This document shows, piece by piece, positions 12,563 through 24,515 of a stretch of DNA of 64,000 nt. This stretch comes from Antilocapra americana (lineage: Eukaryota; Chordata; Mammalia; Artiodactyla; Antilocapridae), in the NCBI GenBank assembly GCA_007570785.1, contig ML664161.1, positions 11,980,927 through 12,044,926 on the forward strand, in the 5' to 3' direction. The position numbers and the translations under genes are program-made. The notes under the pieces were generated by a model, which saw only the letters and a program-made list of their open reading frames with translations, was not told the origin of the DNA and did no database searches. Position 1 is the first letter of the stretch, and each line of letters opens with the position of its first letter.

Positions 12563-13610
12563 CTTGCTTAGTCCACTGTAAAACTCAATAAACAACAGAA
12601 GCAGTAACTGGCAAGTGAAATATAGGTGTTAATTAGAGTCACACAATGAGCAGCAACTGTCTATACTCAATATGACTTAGTCATAGTCTCCGTTATTCCC
12701 TAGTGCCCCCTAATTACTTTTCCTCTTTAGTGGGAAAGAAACAGGTCTAGCAATTCATGATCATTACTGTGCATGTAAGTCATGGTATTCATGCAAAGAT
12801 TAATAAGTTCTTTGCCCTAAAAATATAGTTTAACAAGTTAAAACAAGGGAACCTGAAATGACAAGTTCATCTGCCTATTCTTACTTCTCTATTACTGAAG
12901 AAGAACAGAAAGGAACTTTTGAATAAAATATGTTCATTTGAGGTAATTGGGCTATTTTTAAAGTATTTATTGACAGAGACAGAACAGGACTTGACCATTC
13001 AAAAAGCCCCTCATTTGGTTATGTATATACCCATTTGTTGCTCTTTCTTAGACGTCTGGCTGGAATATCCAGGGCAGAGGCTAGAATGACTAGTACAGTG
13101 AGAGCTCCCAGGAGGATCAGGGCAGTGACTGTTTGCCAGTGTGAAAGTATTTCAACATTTTAGCAACTGGTGTGAAGGCTGAGTCCTAGGGGAAATATAC
13201 CAAGGTCCTGAAGGCATCTTCTGCTCCCAGAAAAGACACGATAGTGGTCAGAACAGTTCTCCTTTTGCAATGGAACTTTGTCTCTGTTAGATCTTTTGTT
13301 GCTCTCACAGAAAACTTCTAGATGCATGTGGAAAACTGAAAAGTGAAGAAATTCTAAATACAGACATTGGAATAACATATAAACATTATAGGAATGCAGC
13401 TTGAATATTGTTGAATAGAGGAAAAAGGAAGAAGCCAGTAGGATAACTCAGTCTGAGATTTGATAATGAGGACATCTGAAATGTGCTTATTTTACAAGAA
13501 AATAAAAGCAGTAAAGAGAGTCATCTAATTGTAGTGACTTTATAAAATGGCAGTATATGAACTAATAATGCATATGGAAATATTTTTAACAATTTGTTCT
13601 CATCTTTCAG
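12563..13610. other. Intron just upstream of the exon
   Basis: Unassigned sequence with a locally GC-richer part at about 13050-13290. The last bases before the exon form a modest polypyrimidine stretch ending TTCTCATCTTTCAG, which serves as the splice acceptor. Confidence 0.5.
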
Positions 13611-13761
13611 CTTTCCTTATTGGAAAAGACTGGATTTAGAGGTGTTCTTCTATATATTGATCCTTGTGATTTACCAAAGACTGAAAATCAGAGCTATAAT
13701 ACCTTTATGGTGTCACTGAATCCCGGAGGAGACCCTTCTACACCCGGTTATCCAAGTATTG
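13611..13761 (+). CDS. NAALADL2: Internal exon of NAALADL2 (PA-domain region)
   Basis: This is a 151-bp internal coding exon. It follows a TTTCAG acceptor (AG at 13609-13610) and ends at a GTAAGT donor starting at 13762. The frame is open from 13611 and gives 50 complete codons plus one base, so the donor is phase 1. The peptide contains GFRGVLLYIDPCDLP near its start and NPGGDPSTPGYP near its end. The GDPxTPGYP motif is shared by glutamate carboxypeptidase II (FOLH1/NAALAD2) and, as GDPYTPGF, by the transferrin receptor; it lies at the end of the protease-associated domain. The particular wording, especially LLYIDPCDLPK, is what I recognise from NAALADL2, a type II membrane protein of about 795 residues in human whose peptidase activity is doubtful. 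I see no frameshift or stop. No other exon of the gene is visible in the window, which fits its very large introns. The main alternative is another M28B paralogue, which I consider less likely. Confidence 0.87.
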
Positions 13762-14185
13762 GTAAGTTTGCTATTAATCCTTATTATTCTTGTAAGCATT
13801 ATAAGATTGCAATTTATAAGTACATGTTACCTAAAGTAATTAAAAAATAGTAACGTTGAAGAATTCTTACCACTCCATATTTCAAAAGATGAATGTTTTA
13901 TCTTCTCAAAATTATAGATTGCCCCAGAATAAAACTTGAAAAAGTCTATAATAGATTTTTGTCTCAATAACTTACAGTGTTGTAAAAAGAGAGAAAACAT
14001 TTTAAGTGTTATTGATGGACTGATAAGATAAATTAACACCATGTGGGGCAAGTACTCCATAGGTAGAAAACATATGCATCTACCTAGAAGCATGAAATAT
14101 CTATGACTTTGGAGTTGTTGCCATAACTTGAAGCCCAGAATCTAGGGATACACATGCTCAAGTTAGGTGTCTGTGAAAAATTAAA
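13762..14185. other. Intron just downstream of the exon
   Basis: It starts with a strong GTAAGT donor. The rest is AT-rich sequence with no recognised element. The open frame of the exon runs on to 13850 only as read-through into the intron. Confidence 0.55.
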
Positions 14186-14475
14186 GTGAACGTCACTCAG
14201 TTTTGTCTGATTCGTTGTTCATGGAGTTCTCCAGGCCAGAATACCAGAGTGGGTAGCCTTTCCTTTCTCCAGGGAATCATCCCAACCCAGGGATTGAACC
14301 CAGGTCTCCCACATTGCAGGTGAATTCTTTACTAGCTGAGCCTCAAGGGAAGCCCAAGAATACTGGAGTGGGTAGCCTATCCCTTTTTCAGTGGATCCTC
14401 CCAACCCAGGAATCGAACTGGAGTCTCCTGAATTGCAGGCAGATTCTTTACGAACTGAGCTATCAGGGAAGCCCT
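14186..14475 (-). repeat. Dimeric Bov-tA type SINE, antisense
   Basis: Two tRNA-derived heads follow each other in the same antisense orientation. The first ends TAGCTGAGCCTCAAGGGAAG at about 14354 and the second ends GAGCTATCAGGGAAGCCC at 14475, each preceded by its own CAACCCAGG body piece. The tail-side BovB-like piece occurs only once. This looks like one SINE inserted into, or recombined with, another. Confidence 0.85.
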
Positions 14476-15544
14476 GAAGCTATGGGAAATAATGCTGGAT
14501 AGAACTAGAGTTGACATAATCAAATTGTCTGGCTCTCTAAAAGAAGGGATCTCATTTGTTTGTCCAGCCACTTGGCAGCATGGACATGGCTATTTTGCAT
14601 CAAACATCCTTTTCTTTCCCAGCAAGCTGTGTTCATTACTGTGGGGGTCATGTGGCAAAGAGAAACAACTGTGATTTTGGCAGGTGCTCACTGCATCATT
14701 GAACTTCTGTCTAATGTGTCATTGACAAATATTCTGTATATACAAACTTGGCAGAGGAAAAGCTCTTTGAACCTCCTTCCAGGGTAATACTAACCCATTA
14801 ACTGTGATACTTCAGTCAGGAATTAAGCTAAAAAAAAATTCATGTAATTATCCATGTGTCCCATCAATATTTTTCTTTGTTTTCCACAAGATATAACAAA
14901 AGACTAAATTCTTAAGTCTAAATTCCCTTTGCATATAATTAACTTTACCAATCAATTAATAACTTTCTCTAAGAAGGAATCTCAAATATGAGTTATAATT
15001 TTATGAATTTTGTTGGATTTATTAAGTACTGCTTTGTCTACTGAAACACTCCTTTAATAATCCATATAAGAATTTTATCTGGGAACTCACTGTTCTATAG
15101 TTTGTACAGTTCACTCTCATTATTGCAATTTTCAAGTTAAACTTAATAGGTATCCATCTACAATTCTCAGACCTCACCAAAAATGTCAGTTAAGCCCTCT
15201 CATTTGCAAATGCTCTGATTGCCTTGGGTTGTAATGCCTCAGTATCAGGAGGTTGCATGTAGCAGCTAACTCTGTTGCAAAGCAGTGTTCTGCAATGCTA
15301 CTGAAAAGCAGATGCTGAATGAATACTTTGCTTAAGCTGGTAAATTGCCTCATTGGCAGTGGTTACTATTTTTATATTTTGACTTAGGTAATTTAATAAA
15401 TGTAAAATTCAGTCATCTCTAGCAAAGTGCTGGCCATTGTCTTGAGAATCTCAGCATGGTGTTTTAAAATAATTTTTAATTTGAAATAACTTCAACTCAA
15501 AAAATGTTGCAAATAAAGTATGCAAATATTTAGACACTGCTTAA
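14476..15544. other. Intronic DNA, nothing firm
   Basis: No gene and no confident repeat. A short AT-rich piece at about 15465-15510 (AATTTTTAATTTGAAATAAC) resembles an old LINE 3' end but is too short to name. Confidence 0.4.
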
Positions 15545-16467
15545 TTTTGATTTGAGTTGTTTTCTGTATTGTGTATTGCATGGGTCATCTATATATTTTG
15601 GATATTAACCGCTCATCAGTTATATGATTTGCAAAAAATGCCATTCAGTGGATCGCTTTTCATTTTGATGATGGTTTCTTTCATGTCCAGCATCTTTTTA
15701 GTTCCACATGGTCCCTTCTGTATATTTTTATTATTGGTTCCTTTGCTTTTAGAGCAGATCAACAAAAGACATAATAATAAAATGACTGAGGTTAGTGAGA
15801 TTACTGCCAATATTTTCTCTAAGGAATTTTATGGTTTAGGTTTTATATTCAAGTTCTTAATGAATTTTGAGTTAATTTTTATATATGGTATAAGATTCTT
15901 CTGCTGGTGAGTGTTCAGTTTTCCCCACACCTTTTGTCACAGAAACTAAACTTAACCCATCGTTTGTTCTTGGATCCTTTGTTGTAAATTAATTATCCAT
16001 ACCGTATGGGTTTATGTCTGAGATCTCAGTTCTGTTCCATTCACCTTTGTGTGTGGTTTTGTGTCAGTATTATACTGTTTTGATTGCCATCACTTGGTAG
16101 TATATCTTGAAATCAGCACATATGAAATCTCTAATTTTTACTTCTTCCTCGAGTTTGTTTTGTCTATTCAGGGTTTTTTTTGTGTGTTTTCATAGAAATT
16201 TTCGAATTGTTTGTTCTATTTCTGTGAAATATGCCACTGGAATTTTGATATAAATTGTATTTTATATGCAGATTGCTTTACATAGTATGGGCATCGTAAC
16301 AATATTAATTTATCCAGTCTATGAGCACAGAATATTTTTTCATTATTTTTTGTCTTTAATTTCATCAACGTCTTACAGTTTTCAGTGTACAAATCCTTCA
16401 CATACTTGGTTAAATTTACCTAATATATTTTATTATTTTGATGTAAATTTTAATTGTAATTGTAAAT

Positions 16468-17360
16468 GGTTCCAAATTGGGAAAGGAGTATATCAAGGCT
16501 ATATATTGTTACTGCGCTGTTTAAATTACATGCAGAGTAGATCATACAAAATATGAGGCTGGATGAAGTACAATCTGGAATCAAGATCACCAGAAGAAGT
16601 ATCAATTATCTCAGATATGCAGATGACACCAACCTTATGGCAGAAAGTGAAGAAGAACTAAAGAGCCTCTTGATAAAAGTGAAAGAGGAGAGTGAAAAAG
16701 TTGGCTTAAAGCTCAACATCCAGAAAACCAACATCATGGCATCTGTTCCCTACACTTCATGGCAAATAGATGGGGAAACAATGGAAACAGTCAGTGATTT
16801 TATTATTTTGGGCTCCAAAATCACTGCAGATGGTGACTGCAGCCATGAAATTAAAAGACACTTGCTCCTTGAAAGAAAAGCTATGACCAACCTAGACAGC
16901 ATATTAAAAAGCAGAGACATTACTTTGCGAACAAAGTCTATCTAGTCAAAGCTGTGGTTTTACCATTAGTCATATATGAATGTGAAAATTGGACTATAAA
17001 GAAAGCTGAGTGCCAAAGAATTGATGCCTTTCAACTGTGGTGTTGGAGAAGACTCTTAGAGTCCCTTGGACTACAAGGAGATCCAACCAGTCCATCCTAA
17101 AGGAGATCGCCCTGAATATTCATTAGAAAGACTGATGCTTAAGCTGAAATTCCAATACTTTGGCCACCTGATGCTAAGAACTGGCTCACTGGAAAAGACC
17201 CTGATCTGGAAAAGACTGAAAGCCAGAGGGAAAGGGGACAGCAGAAGACGAGATGGTTAGATGGCATCACTGACTTCATGGGCATGAGTTTGAGTAAGCT
17301 CTGGGATTTGGTGATGGACAGGAAGGCCTTGCATTCTGTAGTCCATGGGGTTGCAAATTT
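16468..17360 (+). repeat. BovB fragment inside L1, with TSD
   Basis: A 5'-truncated BovB in sense orientation begins in the RT region (GGTTCCAAATTGGGAAAGG) and ends at the BovB 3' side (GTAGTCCATGGGGTTGC). The 130-codon frame at 16553-16945 shows the RT stretch NYLRYADDTNLMAESEEEL, which contains the YADD catalytic motif. The direct repeat TTGTAAAT at 16460-16467 and 17361-17368 is the likely target-site duplication. L1 sequence continues on both sides. The first half frame is intact, but the element lacks its N-terminus and a single reading frame. Confidence 0.94.
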
Positions 17361-19253
17361 TTGTAAATGAGATTGTTTTCTTAATTTCTGTTTCTCATAA
17401 TTTATTGTTAATGTATAGAAATGTCACAGCTTTCTGTATATTGATTTTGTAAAATGTAGCTTTAGTGAATTTATTTTTTAATTATCACATCTTTTTGGTA
17501 GGGTATTTAGGATTTTCTATGTATAATACAATGTCATCTGCAGATGACATTATAAGACAGTTTTCTTTCTCTGTTCAGATTTGAGATAATTTTATTTCTC
17601 TCCTTACTTAATTGCTGTATCTAGTACTTTTAGTAATATGTTGAATAAAAGTGGCAAGAGTGGGGCATCCCTGTTTCTGATTTTAAGGGAAAAACTTAAT
17701 TTTTCACAATGAGTGTGTTATTAGCTGTGTATTTGTCATAAATAGCCTATAATACTTGAGGTATATTCTCTCTATACCCACTTTATTGGCAGTTAAAAGA
17801 GGGTTGTATTTTGTCAAATGCTTTTTCTGCATCTGTTGAGATGATTGTAAAATTCCAATTCTTCATTTTGTTAATGTGATGTATTACATGGGTGTTTTTG
17901 TAGGTGTTGAATCACCCTTGCTTCCCTGGAATAAATCCCACTTGATCAAAATATGCAATTTTTTAATGTTTTGTTGGATTTGATTTGCTAATAATTGTTG
18001 AAGATTTTTATATCCATAGATATTAATGATAGTGGCAAGCATGTTCCATTTTTGTGGTGTCTTTGTCTGGTTTTAGTATTAGGGAAATATTGGCTTTTTA
18101 AAAGGCTTTGGAATGTTTTCCTCCTCCTCAATTTTTGGAAGAAGAGTATTAAGTCATCTTTGAATATTTTGTGTTAATATTGAGAGACGAATAAGTATTT
18201 TGAGTGTTCTGTGAAGTTTGCTGATGAAGCCATCTCGCTGATCTTCAGCTTTTGTTTGTTGTGAGATTTTCTAATTTGTGTTTCAATCTCCTTGTTGATA
18301 ATTTCTGTTCAGATTTCCTGTTTCTTTATTATTCAGTCTTGTAGATTTTATGTTTCTAGGAATTTATCCACGGTTGTAAAACTGTTGGCATTTAATTATT
18401 GGTAATAGTTCTTCAAAGCTTATCTTTCAAATTTATGTGGTTATGTTTGTAACTTCCATTTCATTTTTTATTTTATTTACTTGTATCCTCTCTCTTTTCT
18501 TTTTTTGGTTAGTCTAGGTAAATGTTTTTAGATTTTATCTTTTCTAATCACCAGCTCTTAGTCTCATTGATCTTTCCCACTTTATTTTTTGTTTCTATTT
18601 GATTTACTTCCATCTGATCTCTTCTTTCTGCTATCTCTGGGCTTCATTTATTCTTTTTCTAGTTCCTTTAGGTGTAAAGTTAGATTGTTTATTTACTATT
18701 TTTGTACTCGCTTCTTGATGGAAGCCTGAAATATTATGAGTTTCCTTTTCAGAACAATTTTTTGTTGAATTCTATAGATTTTGATATGTTGTATTTCTGT
18801 TTTCATTTGCCTCTAGATATTTTTTTGCTTTTTTTAAAGACCACTTAGATGTTCAGTAATATATTTTTAATTTCCACATTTTTGTGGTTTTTTTTTTCTT
18901 TTTTCCTTGTTGATTGATTTATAGTTTTATACCATTACAGTTGGACAGATTTTTTCTTTGATTTATTGAAATGCAGTTTGTGACCCAACATGTGATCTAT
19001 CCTAGAAAATGTTCTATGTGTACTTAAGAAGAATATATATTCTTTTGCTTTTGAATGGAATGCTCTGTATCTATTAAGTTCATCTTATCTAATGTATTAT
19101 TTAAATTTATTGTTTTCAGATTGATTTCTTTTGGTCTGGATGATATATTCATTGGGGTATGTAGGGGGTTAAAGCCTCCTGCTATTATTGTCTTGCTTTC
19201 AAATTCTCCCTTTAAGATCATTAATATTTGCTTTTGTATCTTGGTGCTCTTCT

Positions 19254-19937
19254 GTTCAGTTCAGTTCAGTTGCTCAGTCGTGTCCAACTCTTTGTGACCC
19301 CGTGGACTGCTGAGTACTAGGCTTCCTTGTCCATCACCAGCTCCTGGAATTTACTCAAATGCATGTGCATTGAGTCGGTGATGCCATCCAACCATCTTAT
19401 CCTCTGTCATCACCTTCTCTTCCCACCTTCAATCTTTCCCATCATCAGAGTCTTTTCCAATTCTTCACATCAGGTGGCCAAAGTATTGGAGTTTCAGCTT
19501 TAGCATCAGGCCCTCCAATGAATACTCAGGACTGATTTCCTTTAGGATTGACTGGTTGGATCTCCTTGTAGTCCAAGGGAGTCTCAAGAGTCTACTCCAA
19601 CACCACAGTTCAATAGCATCAATTCTTTGGCACTCAGCTTTCTTTATAGTCCAAATCTCACATCCATACATCCATACATGACTACTGGAAAAATGCTAGC
19701 TTTGACTACATGGACCTTTGTTGGCAAAGTAATGTCTCTGCTTTTTAATATGCTGTCTACGTTTGTTATAGTTTATCTTCCAGGGAGCAAGTGTCTTTTA
19801 ATTTCATGACTGCAGTGACCATCTGCAATGATTATGGAACCCCCCAAACATAAAGCCTGTCACTGTTTCCATTGTTTCCTCATCTATCTGCCATGAAGTG
19901 ATGTGACCAGATGCCACTATCTTAGTTTTCTGAATGT
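19254..19937 (-). repeat. BovB 3' fragment inside L1, antisense, with TSD
   Basis: The + strand starts with the GTTCAGTTCAGTTCAGTTGC repeat that marks the reversed BovB 3' end. It runs back to CCAGATGCCACTATCTTAG. The direct repeat TGCTCTTCT lies at 19245-19253 and 19938-19946, and L1 sequence resumes outside it. The minus frame at 19465-19671 keeps CWSRLLRLPWTTRRSNQSIL, a BovB C-terminal stretch. Confidence 0.94.
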
Positions 19938-20274
19938 TGCTCTTCTATTGGGTTTATGTATTTTCCTGCTGGATTTACCTTTTTACCATCATGTGATGTT
20001 CTTCTATGTCATTTCTTACAGTCTTTGTTTTAAAGTCTATTTTTATCTGATATGAGAATAGCTACTGCAGCTTACTTTTCATTTCTATGTGCATGAAGTT
20101 TATTTTTTTCTGTTCCTTCACTTTCTGTCTCGGTGTGTCCTTTCTTATAAAGTGAGTCTCTTGTTGGCAACAGATATACAGGTCCTATTTTTTATCCAAT
20201 CTCCCACTCGTCTTTTGATTAGTTCCTTTAGTTTGTTTGCATTTTAATTAATTACTCATGGGTATGTACTTTTT

Positions 20275-20615
20275 GGGGCTTCCCTGATAGCTCAACTGGT
20301 AAAGAATCCACCTGCAAAGCAGGAAACCCCAGTTCACCCCAGTTCAATTCCTGGGTCAGGAAGATCCCCTAGAGAAGGGACAGGCTACCCACTAGGGTAT
20401 ACTTGGACTCCCCTGGTGGCTCAGACAGTAAAGAATCTGCCTTCAATGTGGGAAACCTGGGTTTGATCCCTGGTATGGGAAGATCCCCTGGAGTAAAACA
20501 TGGCAACCCTCTCCAGTATCCTTGCCTGGAAAACCCCCATGGACTGTAGCCTGCCAGGCTCCTCTGTCCATGGGGATCACAAAGAGTCAGACATGACTAA
20601 GCATACACACACACA
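20275..20615 (+). repeat. Dimeric Bov-tA SINE with short AC tail, inside L1
   Basis: Two tRNA heads in the same direction are present, GGGGCTTCCCTGATAGCTCA at 20275 and CTCCCCTGGTGGCTCAGACA at about 20408. A single tail ends AAAGAGTCAGACATGACTAA. The first unit carries a small internal duplication of CCCCAGTTCA. A short AC run follows at 20604-20615. Confidence 0.9.
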
Positions 20616-22989
20616 TGTATTTATTATGATTTTGTTATCTTTTTTATTTTTCTCTCTTTCCCTGTGTATTGGATGTTTTCTTTAGTATTATATTTAGATT
20701 TCTTTCTCATTTTCCTTTGTATACTTGCAATAATTATTCCCCCCTTGGGTTACTGTGAAGTTCACACATTTTAAGTTGGTAGCAACTTAAATTTAAACAT
20801 ATTTCAAAACTATGTCTTTCTACTCTCCCCATCACATACACATTTTATATTTTTGATGATACATTTTGCATCTTTATTTATTTTATGTGTCCTTTAATTA
20901 TTGTAATTTTAGCCAATCTTACTGCTTTATTTCTTGTAATTCTTATATCTGCCTTATTAACAATTACTTTATGAACTTTGCTTTATATTTACCTTTTCCA
21001 ATAAGGTCTTTTTTTTATTTCATATATTTGCATATTAACTAGTGCCATTTCTTTTCAGCTTGAAGAAATCCCTTTAATATTTCTTGCAGGACCAGTGAGG
21101 TCGTAATGAAATCCTTTAGTTTTTGCTTAGCAGGTACAACCTTGATCTCTCTTTCAATTCTGAATGTTAACTTTGCTGGGTAGAGAATTTGGGGTTGGAC
21201 ATTTTTTTCCTTTCTGCACAATGAATATAGCACACCACTTCCTTCTGGCATGTAAGGTTCTTAACTGAAAAATCTAGATATTCTTATGGGATTTCCCTTG
21301 TATGTATCAAGTTGTGTTCTCTTGCTGCTTTTAGACGTTTCTCTTTATCCTTAACTTTAACAATTTTAATTGTATCTTCATATATATCTTTTTTGATTCA
21401 TGCTATTTGGAACTCTCTGGGCTTTCTGTACCTGATGTCTATTTTCTTCCCTGGATTAGAGAATTTTCAGCCATTATTTCCCTAAATCATTTTTCTGGCT
21501 CTTTCTCTCACTTTTCTTTCTGGGACCCCAATAATAATAGAAATATTATCCTGATCATTGTTGTTTCAAAACTCCCTATTTTATTTTTTAAAAATTATTT
21601 CATTTTGCAGCTCTGACTGAGTTCTATTGTTTTGTCTTCCAGCTGAGTGATCTGTCCTTCTCTCCGGTGTTTAATCCCTCTAGTGAATTCTTCTGCTCTG
21701 TTATAACTTCTCTTGATACCTTCTTATATTCTGTCTCTTTGTTGAAGCTTTCATTCTGTTCATCCATTGTTTTTCCACATTCAGTGAAGCATCATTCTTG
21801 ACCATTACTTTTAAATCTTTATCAGCAGATTGCTTACCTCTGTTGCTTTTAATTCTTTTTCTGAGTTTTGTTTTGTTCTTTCAATTTGGGCATAGTCCTC
21901 TTTCTCCTCAACTTGTCTAATTCTCTATTTTTATATATTAGGTTAATTATCTCTCCCAGTCTTGAAGAAGTGATCTTATTTAAGAGATATCCTGTGAATC
22001 TCAGAAATACAATCCGGCCTTGACTCCAGAGCCAGATAGCAAGGAGTGTCACCTATGTGGACTGCATCTTCCTCCTTTGGTGGAGCCCAGTAGTGGCAGC
22101 TATGGTATGCTGTCATGTGGGATTTGCCCTTGGAATAGCTGAGGGTCTTGTGGTTTCTGTGGGACACTGGTGAGGAGGACTCTTCCTTAGATTTTTTTCT
22201 GAGGTCTGACTTAGGTGCTGGGAGAGAAAGGACTCAGTGGATCCATGCCCACTGTCTCTAACAGTTTATGGAGATAATTCCAAAATACTGCTCTTCAATT
22301 CTGACATTATCAAAGTAGTCTGGGATCACAAAATGGTCTCAATCAGTATCTCAGTCCCCAGGGAGCATCCCAGCTAATTTCCTCCTTCCTGACATCAACT
22401 TCAGGATTAGGAAGTGGGTCCCTTTTACCTATAGTTCATCTGTTTTGTGCTGATTTTCAGATCAAGTTAGTCTGTGCACAAGCCCTTTAACAAAAGGTTT
22501 TTCATTCCCTAGGGTTCTGTAGCTTTCTTGCACATACTTCTCGTTGGTTTTCAAAGCCAGATATTTTGTGGGCTTATTTCTCTGTTGCACGATCTCAGGG
22601 TTGGGAGGGTTGATATGGAGCTTGATCCCTTGTTTCTCAGGTCAAAGATCCATGTGTTTGTGAATCTTCCCAATTGTGGTTTTCTGAAATGATTCTTTTC
22701 CTTTGATGAAATCATATCTCTACCTTTCCTACTCATCCTAAAACTGTTCTTTTACACTTTGTTGTTTTGTTGTGGAGTCTTCATACATCCAGTTTTCAGG
22801 TCCCTTTTCATGAGATTTATTCCATATGTTGTTGTAGAGTTGATGTGTGTCTGAGAGGAGGTATCTTCCCACACTGCTATTTTGAACTCATGCTCTTGTT
22901 TTTTTTTTTTTTTCCAATACATACAAAATAAAGAGAATTGTAAAATGAACCTTTTGTATATCACAAGCAGTTTCATCAATTATTCTATT

Positions 22990-23475
22990 TTTGTTTTGTC
23001 TGTATATCCCCTTACACTCCGTATAACCATTTATTTTTTTCAAATTACATTTTTATAAATTGAAATAGATACATCTTAATGTACAAAAGAATACAACCAT
23101 GTGCTTTCCATTCATAATTAGTATAAGAAGATTCCCATCATCTCCAAAAGTTCTCTGGGTCGCTTCAGAGTAACTCTTCATCACCAAACCTAGCTAACCA
23201 CCAGTCTCAAGATTGGTACATAATTTTAGAAATTCATATAAATGGAAACATGAAGTATATATTCTATCGTGTGCAGATTCTTTTGCTCAAAATAATTCTG
23301 TGATATTTATTTATGGTTGCAGTTATTAGTAGTTCATTCCCTTTTATTCCTAGGAAGCATGACATAATTTTATGTAGGTTTAAGTAGTTCTTTTTTTTTA
23401 AACAAAAATGATGCACTTTGCTACAATGTATGATCCAAATTGATTGTTCAAACAAATGCTTGACCTTCTGTAAAA
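22990..23475 (-). repeat. Probable old L1/HAL1 3' fragment, antisense
   Basis: The + strand has TTACATTTTTATAAATTG, TCATATAAATGGAAACATG and ATTAGTAGTTCATTCCCTTT in the order seen in reversed L1M/HAL1 ends. Divergence is high and the boundaries are uncertain. Confidence 0.5.
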
Positions 23476-24061
23476 TAGTTCTGCTCAGTGAGCCTGTTGC
23501 ATATCCAAATATTTCTTGATTATTGTAGAATCAGAGAAGAGAGTAAAAGTTTTAAAATAATCCTTCTCCCTGTAATACAGAAAATGATTTATCATTCTTT
23601 TTAATATGAATGAGGCTTTAACTTCATTTGGCATGTTAATTAACTACTTCAGAGTAGTAAATTTTTATTCTCTTCACAATAAAAAGCATTACACTAATAC
23701 GTATCTCACAAGATTGTAAGAGGATGAAAAATTCTGGTCACCACCTCATAATTAAATAGAAACTCTGAAGACGTGCACCAATTATCTCTGTTCTAACACA
23801 TTTTTAGTAATTCTGATACAACTGAATTTTGAGAGCCACTGAGCCAGAGAACCTTTATGTCCTTTATCTGTCATATCTGAGTTGGACCACTGTGGCTATT
23901 GACCTAAATTTTGTGGCACCATGGTACTGTTCTTTCACATCATCTTGTATTGCTGCCTCCACACCAGTCAGGACTAGGGAACATATATATTCCTGATCTG
24001 CAATCAAATTTTTATACTCAACAGGCTATTAGTAAATATTTGTTGAGTGAACAAGTTATTA
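23476..24061. other. Intronic DNA, nothing identified
   Basis: No exon, RNA gene or recognisable repeat. The sequence is AT-rich and without long open frames. Confidence 0.45.
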
Positions 24062-24515
24062 TTTTTTTAACTTTTATTGAAGTATAATTGATTTATATAG
24101 CTGTGTTAATTTCAAGTGTACAGCAAAGTGAATTATATATATATATATATCCATTCTTTTTCAGATTCTTTTTTCATAAGGTTTATTGCAGAATATTGAG
24201 TTCATTTTGCTATACAGTAGGTCCTTGTTAGCTATCTATTTTATATATAGTAGTGTGTATATGTCAATCCCAATCTCCTTATTTATCACTTCATCAGGTG
24301 TTTCACCTTTGGTAACCTTGAGTTTGATCTCCAGGTATGTGAGTCTGTTTTGTTTTGTAAATAAGTTTATCATTTTTATTAGATTCCTCAAGTAAAGTAG
24401 ATCACACGATTTTAGTCTTTACCTGTGTCACTTCACTTAGTATGATAATCTCTAGGTCCCTGATTGCTTATCTGATGATTCTTATCCTGGATTTTATCCT
24501 AATTTTAATTAACCT
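24062..24515 (-). repeat. L1M 3' end, antisense
   Basis: A T-run at about 24062 leads into AACTTTTATTGAAGTATAAT and TTTTGCTATACAGTAGGTCC. These are hallmark phrases of reversed L1MA-type 3' UTRs. A short (AT)n run lies at 24135-24151. Confidence 0.78.

Larger units (their letters stand above)
15545..22912 (-). repeat. Long ancient L1 (L1M class), antisense, nested insertions
   Basis: The element lies on the minus strand, with its 3' side at low coordinates and its 5' side near 22.9 kb. The + strand shows typical reversed L1 ORF2 wording at 15560-16460 and again from 17369. A minus frame at 19024-19221 retains an endonuclease-like stretch, GGFNPLHTPMNISSRPKEIN, corresponding to the GDFN motif region of L1. 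Sequence at 20020-22200 continues toward the L1 5' side, and 22200-22912 looks like its 5' UTR. It is interrupted at 16468-17360, 19254-19937 and 20275-20615 by younger elements. The extreme 3' UTR and poly(A) are not seen. It is heavily decayed and not mobile. Confidence 0.82.

Noticed and set aside
13762..13850. Extension of the exon frame past 13761
   Set aside because: A strong GTAAGT donor at 13762 and the phase-1 junction expected from the family make this intronic read-through.
15557..15910. 117-codon hydrophobic + frame resembling a membrane protein
   Set aside because: It is the antisense of an ancient L1, whose T-rich reverse strand gives Phe/Leu/Ile-rich translations.
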